64,000 bases of DNA from Pontederia crassipes (GCA_030549335.1 CM060193.1:58929146-58993145), one strand, 5' to 3'; positions 22,085 to 34,062 are shown, counted from the stretch's first letter. Notes: generated by a model from the letters alone, not told the origin. Numbers and translations: made by a program.

Positions 22085-22692
22085 TCATTTCGGTGGTAGT
22101 CCATATGTGTCATCAGGAAACACATCTGGAAATTTTCGCACCACATCTACTTGTTGGAGCTCAGTGATAGATGCATCTGTCTTGACTACACTAGCTAAAT
22201 ACCCACTGCATCCCTTCTGAAATAACTTCTGTGCCTTAATGGCTAAGACGATGACCTTATTATTCGTTGAAGGAGTGCCCCTAATCACCATCTTGGATTT
22301 TTCTTGTGTTCCTATAATGATCTTCTTCTGCTTATAGTGTAAGGCTGCGTTGTGGTATGAAAGTCAATCCATCCCCAAAATAGCGTCGTAATCCACCATG
22401 GGGATGACTATGAGGTATGCAGAAAATTTTTCTTTTTCTACATTGACAGGTACATTCGGGATGTACCTTACAGCATGGAGAGTCCCCATAGGCGTACTCA
22501 CACGCATGGCATGGGCATCTGCTTTAAAGGCAAACTAATAGTTTGGGCACACGACTCCAAAATAAACGAGTGTGTAGCCCCAGAATCAAATAAAATAGTA
22601 GCAGACAAATTGGCGATCGGGAGAGTACCTCTAATGACATCATTGTCATTTTGGGCTGCATCAGCTTCCAAGTTGTGCACACGACCTTGCAC
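22085..22692 (-). pseudogene. E2 aspartic protease region
   Basis: The active site LFDSGATHSFI is intact near 22580, preceded by NDNDVIRGTLPIANLSA as in E1. The later block GMD-stop-LSYHNAALHY carries a TGA where Trp is expected. The segment to 22085 (VIRGTPSTNNK, PDVFPDDTYGLPP) leads into RT. Frame changes occur between 22498 and 22300. Confidence 0.85.
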
Positions 22693-23367
22693 AACGGGAT
22701 TTGCGCCTCCTGTTGCCCGGTTGTCTCGGCCTCCTCTGGCAGCCTGTGGGCAATTTCAGATGAAATGTCCGAACTGTCCACACTGAATGCATGCGCCGCT
22801 CAGTCTGCGGCACTCTCTATCATGATGACGACCACAGTGAGGGCATAAGGACTTCTGGCTGGCGCGGTGGTGGTGGCAGCAGCCTCAGAGGTTGTGCTTG
22901 CAGTGGCGCAGGATGTGGCTGAGCTGGAGCTTGTCGTGGGGTTTCTCTCTGCTGGTAAGGCCTGAAGCAGCGATCACGACGATTGTCCCTCCTAAATGGT
23001 CGGCGATCATCGGTTCTAGGCCTGGGCTGCTCTATTATTTTGGCTGGAGCTTTGACCTTACGCTCAGCTTGATTCTTCTCCATACGTTTGGCCAACCTCA
23101 CAGCCTTTTCCAGATCTTCACAGTCTTAAGATTGGACCTCAGACTTCAGAGCTTGTTGCAACCCATTGATAAATTTATTAGTTATAATACGCCCTTCAAA
23201 TGGCATCGGATAGTACTGCTCCAGTTGAATGAACTAGGTGTGATAATCCGCCACAGACATAGTTCCCTGCTGTAGTTATAGGAACTCCTCTTGTTTGTTG
23301 ATACGGTCATGTTCAAGAGTGTAGCGGGCCATGAAGGCCTTCTTAAACTCATCACATGCTATATCCT
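22693..23367 (-). pseudogene. E2 gag C-terminal part and zinc knuckle
   Basis: Starts within the capsid (DEFKKAFMARYTLEHDR) at about 23360 and runs through LEQYYPMPFEGR, NKFINGLQQ, KAVRLAKRMEKNQAERK, a basic Pro/Gln-rich linker, and HCGRHHDREC. The knuckle reads CIQCGQFGHFI-stop-NC. No counterpart of the 71-nt insertion of E1 is present between QAQ and PLRLLPPPPRQP (22885-22895). The TGA in the knuckle is at the same codon as in E1. Confidence 0.88.
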
Positions 23368-23371
23368 CATA

Positions 23372-24066
23372 ATTCAATCATCTACATCGTCATCTTTGTT
23401 GAACACATTTTCCACCACAACATAATTTTCAAATTCTACCTTAACATAAAGTTTAAATTACAACACCAAATATTTTAACATAAAGTTTCCACCATAAGTT
23501 TCTTAACATAAAGTTTAAATTACAACACCAAATATTTTAACAACATTTGTAAAATATCAATAAGAGGACATTCATCATTTCTCTTCATTTCATCCTTCAC
23601 CCATTTGCAAAGTTTCCTACAAGTTAATAAAAAAATGATTAGTAGAATAAATCTAAATTGAATAAAATTAAAAAATGATAAAAAAGTTATCACAAGTCCA
23701 CAACTTCATCATTCAATCATCTACATCTTCATCTTTTTTGAACACACTTTCCACCACAACATAATTTTCAAATTCTACCTTAACATAAAGTTTAAATTAC
23801 AACACCAAATATTTTAACATAAAGTTTCCACCATAAGTTTCTTAACATAAAGTTTAAATTACAACACCAAATATTTTAATAACATTTATAAAAGTTCAAT
23901 AAGAGGACATTCATCATTTCTCTTCATTTCATCCTTCACCCATTTGCAAAGTTTTCTACAAGTTAATAAAAAATGATTAGTACAATAAAACTAAATTGAA
24001 TAAAATTAAAAAATGATAAAAAGTTACCACAATTTCATCATTCAATCATCTATATCTTCATCTTCG
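23372..24066. repeat. tandem repeat, about 335-bp unit, 2.1 copies
   Basis: Copies start with ATTCAATCATCTACATC at 23372, 23711 and 24040 (periods 339 and 329). The third copy diverges after about 25 bp. Inside each unit there is a smaller duplication of TTAACATAAAGTTTAAATTA. The unit has no coding potential. It lies between the broken end of E2 and the 3' end of the hAT gene, so it probably belongs to the hAT element's 3' subterminal part. Confidence 0.85.
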
Positions 24067-24149
24067 TTGATTGTGTAAAAAACACACTTTCCATTAGAAG
24101 GATCTAACAAAAAAATATTGTTAGTTTAAAAAAAATGACACATCATAAT

Positions 24150-25757
24150 TTATTAAATGAATGGTAAATTGTAACATTTTAATATATTATGCAACCAATC
24201 TTGATAACACATCAATGCTTCAACAGTGTCTTCTTTCAATCTACTACGTTGTGTACTCAATACACGACCTCCAGTGCTAAATGCAGATTCTGAAAGAACT
24301 GTAAAAATGGGAATAGCTAAAAAATTCCTTGTAATCTTTTGTAGAGTTGGGTACTTTAATCCAATTTGTTTCCAATAACCCAATATGTCAAACATTTCAT
24401 CATTTGACTTAACAATTAAAACATGCTCTTCTAAATAACTTTCCAATTCTTATTTCAAACTATTTTGTGAAGAAGTCTCAGCTACAAAATCAATATAAGC
24501 ACACTCCCATTTTTATTTTTTCGGTGGAGGACCCATTTCTGTTATAACTGGAGATGAATAATTAACAAGTGCACTTCTAGCATCATTAGCTTGATATTCA
24601 AGAAGCAAATCTTCACACAATTTTTTTACCTTCTCCAATTCATTGTTGCTTTGGCTTCCATATAGCTTTGAAAAAAAATAGTTCAACAACTTCATTTTAT
24701 ATCTTGGATCCAAAATAGCTCCTACTGCCATCACTCAATTATTTTTTTCCAATACTTGTCAAATTTAGAACTCATACTCAAAGCCATCACTTGAATAACT
24801 TCATTAGGAGAAGAAAGCCATTCATCCAAAGCAATTCTTATTTCACAAACTTTAGAAAAATAAGCATTTAAAGTTGGATAGTTGAAACCAGAAAATAGTT
24901 CAGTTATATCATAAAAAAACTTCCAACTTATCACAAACTTCAAATACCATTACCCAATATTCGAAACTTGGGTAATATTTGCATTCAGAATCACGTTGGT
25001 TTAAACGATAAAAAACATCTTTATATGCCAAAGCAGAGGCCATCATCAAATAAGTAGAATTCCATCTAGTTATGCAATCTTGCACAAGTTTTTTGGAATA
25101 AGCAATATTCAATTGTCTACATGTATCAGCAAATCTTTCTTCCATTTTGGGTATACCAACCCAAAAACTAACACATTCTCTAATCTTTTCCAAAGAATCT
25201 TTAATTTTAGATAAACCATCTTTGACAATCAGATTCAGAATATAAGCACAACATCGCATATGAAATATTATTCCTCCTAAAATAAAAGAAGTTGAAGGAA
25301 TCTTATAAAAAATCAAGGGAATCATGACATCATTGGTTGAGCAATTATCAACAGTTAGAGTTGATACCTTTATATCCAAATTCCAATCATATAAACAATT
25401 CAAAAGAACCTTCGAAAGCCCTTCGGCATTATGCGGTGCCGGAACATAAAGAAACCTATAAGAATAAAAATGATGCATGTTAAAATTTATAATTTTAAAA
25501 GTATATAATAAACATAATATCAAGAGTAATCAATTAATTACCTCACAAGTCGGTGTTGCAAAGTCCAATTGTCATCGATAAAATGAGTTGTAATGGTCAT
25601 ATAACCTTTATTTTGATTACTAGAAGTCCACATATCAGTAGTTATTGCAATACGACTTGAATTCCTTTTAAGAATATTTGATGTCTTATCCTTCTCAATT
25701 CCAAATAGCTTCATAATATCACAAAAACCATGAAACATGCTACTGATATGGGACAAG
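24150..25757 (-). pseudogene. hAT-family transposase, 5'-truncated
   Basis: Reading leftward from 25756: TTDMWTSSNQNKGYMTITTH, VPAPHNAEGLSKVL, VDNCSTNDVM, MRCCAYILNLIVKDGL, DCITRWNSTYLM, then AILDPRYKMKLLNYF (DUF4413) and the hATC dimerisation block AIPIFTVLSESAFSTGGRV ending QDWLHN. This is the RICESLEEPER/DAYSLEEPER-like hAT order. The N-terminal BED zinc finger is absent. An intron with GT and AG ends (25456-25541) separates HRLVR from FLYVPAP. Frames shift near 24940 and 24735. The protein would bind element ends and catalyse cut-and-paste; here it is not functional. Confidence 0.88.
25456..25541 (-). other. intron in the hAT transposase pseudogene
   Basis: On the minus strand the intron starts GTAATTAATT and ends TTCTTATAG. 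It is 86 bp and AT-rich. Joining the flanks gives HRLVRFLYVPAPHN, the normal hAT sequence at this point. Confidence 0.75.
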
Positions 25758-25800
25758 ATCTATGGAGCCTCTCATAGCTAATGGTGGAAAGACAAATATT

Positions 25801-26105
25801 ATTATTATGTGAATGAAAACTTTGCTTCACTATATAAAAGTCCGAAAGATTTTCAAGGACGAATTTTGTAGCTCATATTTATGACAGAGTTGTCATATTG
25901 GACCTGCAATGTGGATCATTATTATGTGAATGAAAACATTGTTTCACTGACAGATTTTCAAGAATGATTTTATAGCTCATATTCATGGCAGAGATGTCAT
26001 GATTTGGTGTGGATAATTATTATGTGAATGAAAACATTGTTCCACTTTATAAAATTTTGGCAAATTTTCAAGAGCAAATTTATAACTAATATTCATGACA
26101 TATTT
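25801..26105 (+). repeat. diverged tandem repeat, three copies of about 100-117 bp
   Basis: ATTATTATGTGAATGAAAAC begins copies at 25801, 25918 and 26016. Each is followed by a CTTTATAAAA-like piece, GATTTTCAAGA, and TAGCTCATATTCATGRCAGAG. It starts where the hAT coding region is lost, so it may be a terminal repeat region of that element or of a neighbour. Confidence 0.75.
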
Positions 26106-28140
26106 GTCACGACCACACTGGACCGGCTGGTCAGATCGATTAGACCATCGATCGGCCACCTTACCCTAAAATTAGAACTAACATTGGACCATTTTGAATC
26201 AACCAAAAATCAATCAAAACCGATGAAAATTGAGTAGAACTAGTGACATCAATCTAGACGAACACGTGTATATATATATATATATATTAGTTGGCTTGAG
26301 TAACATCTAAGATCATTTTATATTAGTTGACTTGTCCTCTCTTTTCTAGTATTCTCAATGTGGGACTATTTTCTTTATTCATTCTCTTCGTTTCAATGCT
26401 AAATTTTGTTTTTACTCTTTTGATATCACCTATGCTAGATTATTTTTTTGTATAGTTTTTTATTCATTAATTTGTTCTTAGTTTTTATTTATCAATATTA
26501 AACTATTTTATCTGTGTATTTTATTTTATTCTTATTTTGTGGTAATGTAATATATAGTACAAAAAATTTACTTCAACAAATATTATAAATGTGACTTTAT
26601 TTTATAAGAAAATTTGACATTAAACTTTTATCAAATATTTATTATCTAGTAAATTAATATGTATCATTTTAAAAGTTTAACTTATGATGTTATTGTCTAT
26701 GATTATGGATACTATGTGATTTGATTTAACATATTTTTTAATTATAATATTTTATTTTTATCCGATATGATCGATCCAATTAGTTCGACATGAAATGAAG
26801 ATTTTTTTATCGACCTTCCGTCCGTTCTTACCACACTGATTCATGGTATTCACTTGCTGCAAAATTCAGTGATGATAATTCAAAGTTTAAATCCCAATTC
26901 AATTTGTATTCCAATCCCATTTGTGCAATTTGTACTGCATCTTTCTATGGTATTTTGATTAATTTCATGTTGAAGGAAGGGAAGTGAAATTAATTACTCA
27001 AGCAAATTCAATTTAAATAAAATTGGTTTAGATTTTGGGACCCGAAATGATATGGTCACTAGTGATCGAGCAGGAGCTTCAATTTTTCTTGAAACCCCAT
27101 ATGATCCACTAAATATTTATTTTATATTTTTGAAAATTTAAACAATTTGTTACAAGTCAAAAGTAAATATAATTTATATTTTTGGAAAAATATTTTAAAA
27201 ATAAAATAATTATATTCTTGGGTTTAAAGGTGTACACTCAATATTATACATTGTAAAACTAAAAGGAAAAGAAAAAAAAATTTAATAACACAGTCTAACC
27301 CGACTCATTAGAGTAAGTCAAAATTTTAATGTTTTTCGAAATTGAATCGGTGATCAAATTGGCTTGTCAGTTGTTTAAACAAGTTGAATCATGTTTCAAT
27401 TGGATTGACCTATATCTTTTATTGAAAGTGTAAAAGAAAAAAAAAAGCCAACTGAATAAGAATATATAATAGAACATTAATAAAATTCTGCTCTCATATT
27501 TTTTTTATGTAACTTATAATAATCCTAATTTTATTATTTAAAAATTTGCGAGCATTTTCAGATCTTTTCATTTTTTTTCTTTTTTTTCCATTTTCTTCAC
27601 AAATTCTGGACTTACTTCTTTATTATTAGTCTCTCTTTCTTATTCACCCTCTCATCTATTTTCCTCAACTTTCTATCATTTCCTTGCTTAATCATATTTT
27701 CATTATTCTCCATTTTCATTTTTTAAATGAATTTCAATATGATCCATCTCAGTTTTTTTATCAATTTTTCTTATTAACTCAAGTTCTAAATCCAATAAGC
27801 TAGCAACTTCTACTTATTTATCCAACTAATTTGATTTCTCTTTCCTCTTGTTTATAATGCATGGCAATCTTCATACAGTGATTTCTTTCCTTTAGCTTTG
27901 ATATATCATTATATGTCCTCCTTAATGTATAATTTTCTAAATTCTTCCAATTTCCTAAGAAGCATTCAACTGATTCTACAAGAAATGTGTTCTTTACATT
28001 AAATAGCAGCTCAAAGGTTTGGTATATATTGTTCTTTACATAATTTACATTCCACGAAAATGAATGTCAAGAATAACATTCTTTTTTTTTTATATACCCA
28101 CTCGATATTCCAGTGCTACTAGCATACGACTAATTCAAAG
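26106..28140. other. AT-rich spacer, no gene recognised
   Basis: Two kilobases without a supported gene. A (TA)n tract lies at 26268-26286. CCGGTTGGT/GATCGATTAGACC-like words near 26115-26150 recall LTR fragments, but too little remains to assign. Long T-rich and A-rich runs dominate 27120-28110. Confidence 0.55.
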
Positions 28141-29260
28141 TTAGAGTAGATATATGCATGTTAAAGACATATAAGATGCGGACATACAAATTTCAGGAGG
28201 CAAATTATATGGTGTTACTATGACCGGCCAACATGAATAATGAACTGAAGTCTGATCGTACCGTGTAAAATCATCCGCGCATAATTCGAGCCTTATGTTT
28301 CTTTCGTCACTAGCAAAATCTGGATGCATACGATCAAAATGTTTTCACACTTCATCATCCGATGGGTGAAGCATGACACCTTCAGAAGTATTATGTTGTG
28401 CATGTCACTTTATTTGTGAAACTGACCGTAGAGACGAGTATAGTCTTTTAAGATTTGAAATAAGAGGCAAATAATGCATTCACATCGCAGCTACTTGAGT
28501 CTTGTTAGTCATTCTATATCGTTCGACCTCACAAAATTTGCATTCACTTAGATTGACGTCATCACCATAATATAACATACAGCCATTGCAACAACAATCT
28601 ATTTTAGTTGAGTCGAGACCAAGTTTAGAAATAAGTCTTTTTGTCCTATAATTTTTTTCGAAATGCGAGCCCCAGTTGGTATGACCTCTTTTAAAATATC
28701 TAGAAATGCATCACAACATGCTTGTGAAATATCGTGATTTACTTTCAGATTCAACATTCTAACAGCAATTGATAGTTCTGAATGACTTTCACACCTGGAC
28801 CATAAGGGTTTGGCTCGAAATATTTAGCAGCTCAAAAAAATCTTTTGCTTCTGGATTTAGTGTCTCTTCATCTTGTTCAAATCTTATGTTCTCATATCCA
28901 GTTGCAGCTGCGTCATAAACTAGTTGTTCGTATTGCAAAGTAAATCTTTCATGAGGATCGACAGAATGGAGACCTTGATTTGACATGCTTGTTGAAGGTG
29001 CTCATTCACCTAAATCATCTCATTGCCAATAATTTGGTTTGAAACCCTTTCTATACAAATGAACCTTAAATATCTCTAATATTTGCAACTTTGTGCTAAG
29101 ACATTTCAAACAAGGACACCTAATTGTTCCTTCCCGTTGAAATTGCAAAGATTGACAAGCCACATTAGTGTAATATTCAATGTCATCTATGAATTCTTGT
29201 GCCAAACCTCTACGACCAGGATTATTTTTATTGTACATCCATCGATGATCGTATGACATA
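28141..29260 (-). pseudogene. CACTA (En/Spm) transposase TNP2-like, partial
   Basis: The N-terminus (29259 down) is the transposase-associated domain: HRWMYNKNNPGRRGLAQEFI, IRCPCLKCLST, HLYRKGFKPNYW. It is followed, after stops where Trp is expected, by HERFTLQYEQLVYDAA and EAKDFFELL. Further on come CCNGCMLYYGDD and CKFCEVERYRM, then the TNP2 start DFASDERNIRLELCADDF and YSCWPVIVTPYNLPPEICM. The sequence ends at about 28150 just after YMSLT, so most of the catalytic TNP2 domain is missing. The complete protein would bind and cut CACTA ends. Confidence 0.88.
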
Positions 29261-29860
29261 ATGTCTGCATTATTTGCAGGTTATGCTAATTAATTTTTAA
29301 AATTTGGTAATAATGGGCATATCAGAATTTAATCATGACACTTACACGAAGAATAGAGATTGATGTGTAAAATAAATTTAAATAAACAATCACTACAAAG
29401 GTTTACATATTAAATTCTAAATAAAATATCAAAGAAACATCATAAACACTAAATAGAACTAATTAGAACATCATATTTGCACTAATTAAAACTAATCATA
29501 AACACCTATTAGAACTAATCATAAATATCATAAACACTAATTAGAACTAAACATAAACATTAATTTGAACTAATCATAAACACTAATTAGAAGTAATCAT
29601 ATTTGCAATCTAAAATAACAAAGTAGAGCTAATGAATGAAATCTAAAACAAGGAATTTAAAAATATTACGTATTTCATAACTACTACAATAAATAGAATT
29701 CATATTTTCTTGTCAACACATATCAATAGTAATGACTTAAAAATAAATAACTTACATCGTTTGGAGTGACAGAGACGAGATAATAATTCTAATAACCTAC
29801 ATGTAAATTAAACATAAGACATCAAAAAAATATAAATTCCAAATTGATGAAACACTCAAT
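29261..29860. repeat. short degenerate repeats upstream of CACTA remnant
   Basis: From 29430 to 29600 the words AACTAATCATAAACACTAAT and TTAGAACTAATCATAAA alternate with small variations in a 20-40 bp rhythm. The rest is AT-rich without a gene. The position upstream of the CACTA transposase start fits a leader or subterminal repeat region. Confidence 0.6.
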
Positions 29861-29984
29861 TTATGCATTCTTTGATAATTTCGAACACTCAAATTTCTAA
29901 CACTCGCTTTCTACATATAATCTATGTGGAGGATATATTAAAAATAATCGAAAAGTTTTCTGTACTCAGCTGGGATGGACATTT

Positions 29985-30125
29985 TGGCACGCGGGTGGCG
30001 TTGGCTTGGTTAGTTTCGGCCAGATTTGGCCGCCGTGGTCAGATTTGGCCGCAGAGGCCGGATCTATCTGGCCACTGTGGTCGGATCCAAATCGTCGCAG
30101 CAGGATTGACAGATCGAACACCAGA
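29985..30125. repeat. GGCCNGATTTGGCCGC-type GC-rich repeat
   Basis: Several versions of GGCCAGATTTGGCCGC, GGTCAGATTTGGCCGC and GGCCGGATCTATCTGGCC occur within 140 bp of AT-rich surroundings. Closely similar words (GATCTGGCCGGCAGCGGCC) occur inside the CACTA sequences at 58085-58230 and 61040-61290. This piece may therefore be the corresponding internal part of the CACTA remnant. Confidence 0.55.
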
Positions 30126-30129
30126 ATGA

Positions 30130-31080
30130 ACTTAAGGTTATGGAGGGACATGTAGAGCGCCATGTTTGAAACCAGGAACCTTTCAATCATTTGTAAAAAT
30201 AAGACACAAACCCAATATTCAATAGAGAAACACGTAAAACTGTGATATTTTATCTCTCCAAACCAAACGTATCGTACCTTTTAGTTAGTACCGTAGAGTT
30301 ATTAATCAAACAACTGTTTGGTCTATTTTTAAGTCAATTTTCTGTACAACTATATATCAGCTTTTGGTTCAATCCCTTAGTTAAGAAGTTCGCTCTAGCT
30401 GGAGAGTTTTCAAACGTTTGTTATCAAATAATTATTACTTTACTATAATATCACCGTAATATGAAAAAGTTATTATCAAAATATGTAATTTTGTTTATTT
30501 CTTTTGTTGTTTTAATATTTATAGCTATAAATATAGGGAACATTCCAATTCAGTAGCATACTCAATGTCTCTTTAACACAGAAGAGGACATATGGATATT
30601 TAAGTATAGATCTATGCAGCTATGCAACTAAAAATATCTCAATAGAAAATAAATGATATATTTTTTGATATAACTATAATAACTAATATATAAAACCATA
30701 TATATTATTAAAATAAATATAATCATAGTTGTAAGACTAAATCTATTGTTATCCAAATAAAAAATAAAATTTAATCTAAGGATGTAAAAATAAATAAATA
30801 AATTTCATATGAGCATACATAAATAATGAAAAGTACATTGTTTGTAACTATTATGTATAATTAAACTTTGTTACGAGTATGTTTAAATTATTAATCTACT
30901 TTATTGGTTAGAAGCATAGACAAATGATTATAAATATGAAAATCAATATATTTTAAATTTGATATATTTAATTATATTATTTTCTAGGGAGAGTTAAAAA
31001 TAAAAGAAAGAAAAAGAAAAGTCGACAATATATAAAGTTTTGTTAAAAAATAAAATAAAATTATATGATAAGTTTTATTT
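30130..31080. other. AT-rich spacer or Helitron body, no gene
   Basis: No coding sequence is recognisable. The stretch leads into a Helitron-like 3' end at 31081-31108, so part of it may be a non-autonomous Helitron whose 5' TC end I could not place. Confidence 0.4.
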
Positions 31081-31108
31081 TGTACCTTGCGCGGATGGTA
31101 CATACTAG
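31081..31108 (+). mobile_element. Helitron-like 3' terminus
   Basis: A 6-bp stem (TGTACC with GGTACA) encloses TTGCGCGGAT, then TACTAG and T follow. A short hairpin followed within about 10 bp by CTAG and a host T is the Helitron 3' signature. Confidence 0.55.
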
Positions 31109-31626
31109 TAATAATAAATAATAATGACTTTAGCACAATGTCAAAAGTTATCTTTGTCCACTTGAATAATATAATTCTGATCGAATTCTTTGTATTTTTT
31201 TTTTGTTTTCGGATAGTTTTTAAATAATTTTATTATAAAATAAATTTTAGCGAAAACATTAGAAGCATTTTTTTATTATAGAATTATATAGGTTAGAAGT
31301 GGGATGTGAATACATTGTTGAGTTGTTTAATAAGGCCCAGTAGTTCGGGCCGTCAGCTTGGATACATATTTGGGCTTTGGAGAAATCACGAATTGAGCTT
31401 ATATGCCATATTTTTTAAATCCGAATTTAAATTCAATAGTTTCCATCCATAATAAAGACTGCATAAACATATCCAAAAACATTTTTAATAATTATCTTGA
31501 TTTTATTCCTAAAATTTTGTTCATGTTCATATAATTTATGAAAGGATAAGATGAACATGTGCATAAAATTCTAAAGGTGTAAAGAAACCCATACCAATTA
31601 ACTCTAAACATGAATTACTGGGTACG

Positions 31627-32979
31627 TGTTAGCCAGCGAAGAACTAAATTGTTGTAGTTTGGAAAGAATGAGTTGGCGACATCCTTTAAATTAGCCCCAC
31701 GACACGTGTAGCGAGAGCGGGTCCCGAAGCGTGTTACACGGTGAACAAAACATTTCAATAATAAGCAACGAAAAATGATAACAATTTAAAAACTATTCTA
31801 GTTGAAATCATAGCGAAAGTGATAAAACATAATTGGTCATATAGTACTAAGCCCAATGACATCAAATATATCATGATGAATAACCCAAATACAAAAGCGA
31901 CTCAAAGTCCATAATGACTCATAAATGTCCCTCGCATGAGGACATACAATATAATCCATAATAAAAGCTCATCATACATAATCCATAAATGATATAAATA
32001 GTAGCGATCGAAATAGTAGCGACCGAAGAGCGGTCGACCGATTCACTTGACCTGTCGACCGATTAAAATAGTGATGACCAACACCCAAGGTCGATCGATC
32101 ATTGATCGAACAGATGCCTCATCCGATTGAACAATGGTGATCACATATGCAACAACTCATGGACCGATCGATCGCTCATTTGACCGATCGACCGATTTAA
32201 ATAGTGGCATTCAAACTTCACGATCGGTCGCCCATTCGGTCGATTGATGTCGCATCTGAATAGAACAGGGGCAATTACTCGAATGAAAACTTATGAACCC
32301 ATCGACTGCTCGTCTCGACTGGCCGACCAATTTATATCGAAAAATCACGAAAACAGTAATTTCAATCCATCATTTGCTATGCAACCACTTATTCAATCCT
32401 TCTTAGGTTACCTACTATGTTTTGCACAGATAAAGGCCGATAAAATAGTGATGAATCCATGGAGAAGGTGTTATACTTCCATAGACACACATGCTCAACC
32501 CTTAAATGAACAACATAAAACAGCATGAACACATATTGAATCCAATCCAGAGAGCTCAACAACGTCCTCGTTCCACAAATGACTAGAACGAGAAACGTAT
32601 GCGTTCACCTATTACATACCTTAATCCCTAAATGTTGTTAGGCACATTTCCACTTCTTTTAACTCTCCTTTGCCCCCACTCGAGTTCTCCGTCGATTCCT
32701 TGAATCCCAACTTCTTTCCTTGCTGCTGGCCGTCTAGAACACCACGGAAAAGTGTTGTAGTCGAGTAGAGAGGAAAAGAAAGGGAGGAAGAAGAGGGTTT
32801 TGTAGGTTTCGGGTTTCTTTTTACACCTTTTTGCTAGGGGACCATTATGCCGTCCAACCATATCTACTTTTAAGGGAAGATTTGTCTACTTTTTGTTATA
32901 AATACTGATGACTAAACCACCCTTAAGATTACATTTCTTTTAAGATTAATTTGGTCTAATGGAAATTAAGAATGTTACA
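31627..32979 (-). repeat. probable solo LTR of a gypsy element
   Basis: On the minus strand it begins TGTAACATTCTTAATTTCC (32979) and ends near GCTGGCTAACA (31627). The end could instead be at 31732 (CCGTGTAACA). It contains a CT-rich segment near 32770, and a palindrome array in the same relative place as the E1 and E2 LTRs. No internal region or second LTR flanks it. A 5-bp target duplication is not evident for either boundary choice. Confidence 0.6.
32005..32335. repeat. GGTCGACC palindrome array in solo LTR
   Basis: Words such as GCGGTCGACCGATT, CTGTCGACCGATT, GGACCGATCGATCG and GACCGATCGACCGATT are spread over 330 bp. The spacing of 30-50 bp is looser than in the E1 and E2 LTRs. Confidence 0.75.
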
Positions 32980-33540
32980 GTTTATTTATTTTATCCTAAG
33001 CAGCAAGTTAACGCTTCTTTCCACGGTTTTTATTCTTATCAAAAGTAAAATATTTAAGCAAAGTGATCGAATTTGAGTTCTTATAAGGGAAGCATATTTT
33101 TATCTGCACTATCAAGTATGTGATACTCAATGACATAATCGAATTAATTAGATTCGATGATGGGGCCAACCTTCAACTTGTTGTGATCTTTAGTGCTGCA
33201 CTAGTTGAGTTGTCAAAATCGCTTTTTAACTGCTACCAAAAAAGGAAAACAATAAATGAATTATTTTCTAAATAAATTTCATCAAATATCTTTCAACTTT
33301 GGACACTTTCTCAGTGCCATTCTCAAACTTTACTTTGTAACAAAATTGTCCATCTTTTAACTTGTTTCACTAACTATCCTTTTGACCTCTCATCAGTGTT
33401 TTCCCGGTCACACTATTAACGTGGCATCTACGCGGTGATTTTCTCTCTCCTCCACACAAACAGTCATATGACGTGGTATCATTAAAAAAATAATATTAAA
33501 AAAATAAAAATGAAGCGTCACCAGGAAAGGGGGTATATAT

Positions 33541-33975
33541 AATAGTAAGTCCCACATGCACAAATCACGAGAGAAATATTGAGTATATATAGAGGTGAAT
33601 TGTTGCGCTACTATGATATTGGAGGACGCGTTTTAGTAAAATCGTATGGATCGATGCCCAAAGCGGACAATATCCTACGCAAGTGTAAAAATATTACATA
33701 TGATATTAGAGCCACTCCGCATGAGCCTGCATAGTGGTGTGATCACTCAACGAGAACCTTGAGTTTCCTAAGGGGAAAGGATGCATGAGATATGCCTTGA
33801 ATTAGCCTCACATGCATAAGTCAAAGAAAGATGTTGAGTATATATAGTAGCAAATTCTTGACTTAGTAGGACGTGTTAGAAAATTGTGAGCCTTAGAGGA
33901 GGGGGCAGAGCGGACAATATTCTATTGAGTATAGAGGTGAGTTATTGCTCTATATTAGAGGATGTATTTTAGTAA
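33541..33975 (+). mobile_element. TRIM-type LTR retrotransposon remnants
   Basis: The LTR-like text AGTCCCACATGCACAAATC ... TTGAGTATATATAG ... AAAGCGGACAATATCC ends in ATTACA at 33698 and is followed by TGATATTAGAGC (33701-33712), a Met-tRNA-type primer site. About 100 bp later, after a purine run AAGGGGAAAGG, the LTR-like text starts again (CTCACATGCATAAGTC, TTGAGTATATATAG, AGCGGACAATATTC). The whole is far too short for coding, as in terminal-repeat retrotransposons in miniature. A partial third copy follows to 33975. Confidence 0.65.
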
Positions 33976-34029
33976 AACCATGCAGACCGAGGCCCAAAGA
34001 GCTCCCACCTTTTTCCATGTGCGTGTTGT

Positions 34030-34062
34030 CCCCCCCCCCCTCCCCCCCCCCCCCCCCCCACC
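34030..34062. repeat. poly-C tract inside the Mutator-like element
   Basis: A run of C broken by one T and one A over about 30 bp, next to CTCCTTGCTCTACGCGCGTG, the only GC-rich part of this element. Length is likely to be unstable. Confidence 0.85.

Larger units (their letters stand above)
17286..23367 (-). mobile_element. Ty3/gypsy chromovirus, Tekay-like, truncated (E2)
   Basis: A minus-strand relative of E1. Its 3' LTR is complete (17286-19231), followed by chromodomain, integrase, RNase H, RT, protease, zinc knuckle and the C-terminal part of the capsid. It ends abruptly at about 23367 within gag, where a tandem repeat begins. The 5' LTR, PBS and gag start are absent. It cuts the LINE. 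Active-site residues lost in E1 are kept here (protease DSGA, RT FSKIDL, integrase MDFM), though stops and frameshifts occur. Confidence 0.9.

Noticed and set aside
28789-29259. Independent small zinc-finger gene (IRCPCLKC motif)
   Set aside because: The motif is part of the CACTA transposase-associated domain, which continues into TNP2.
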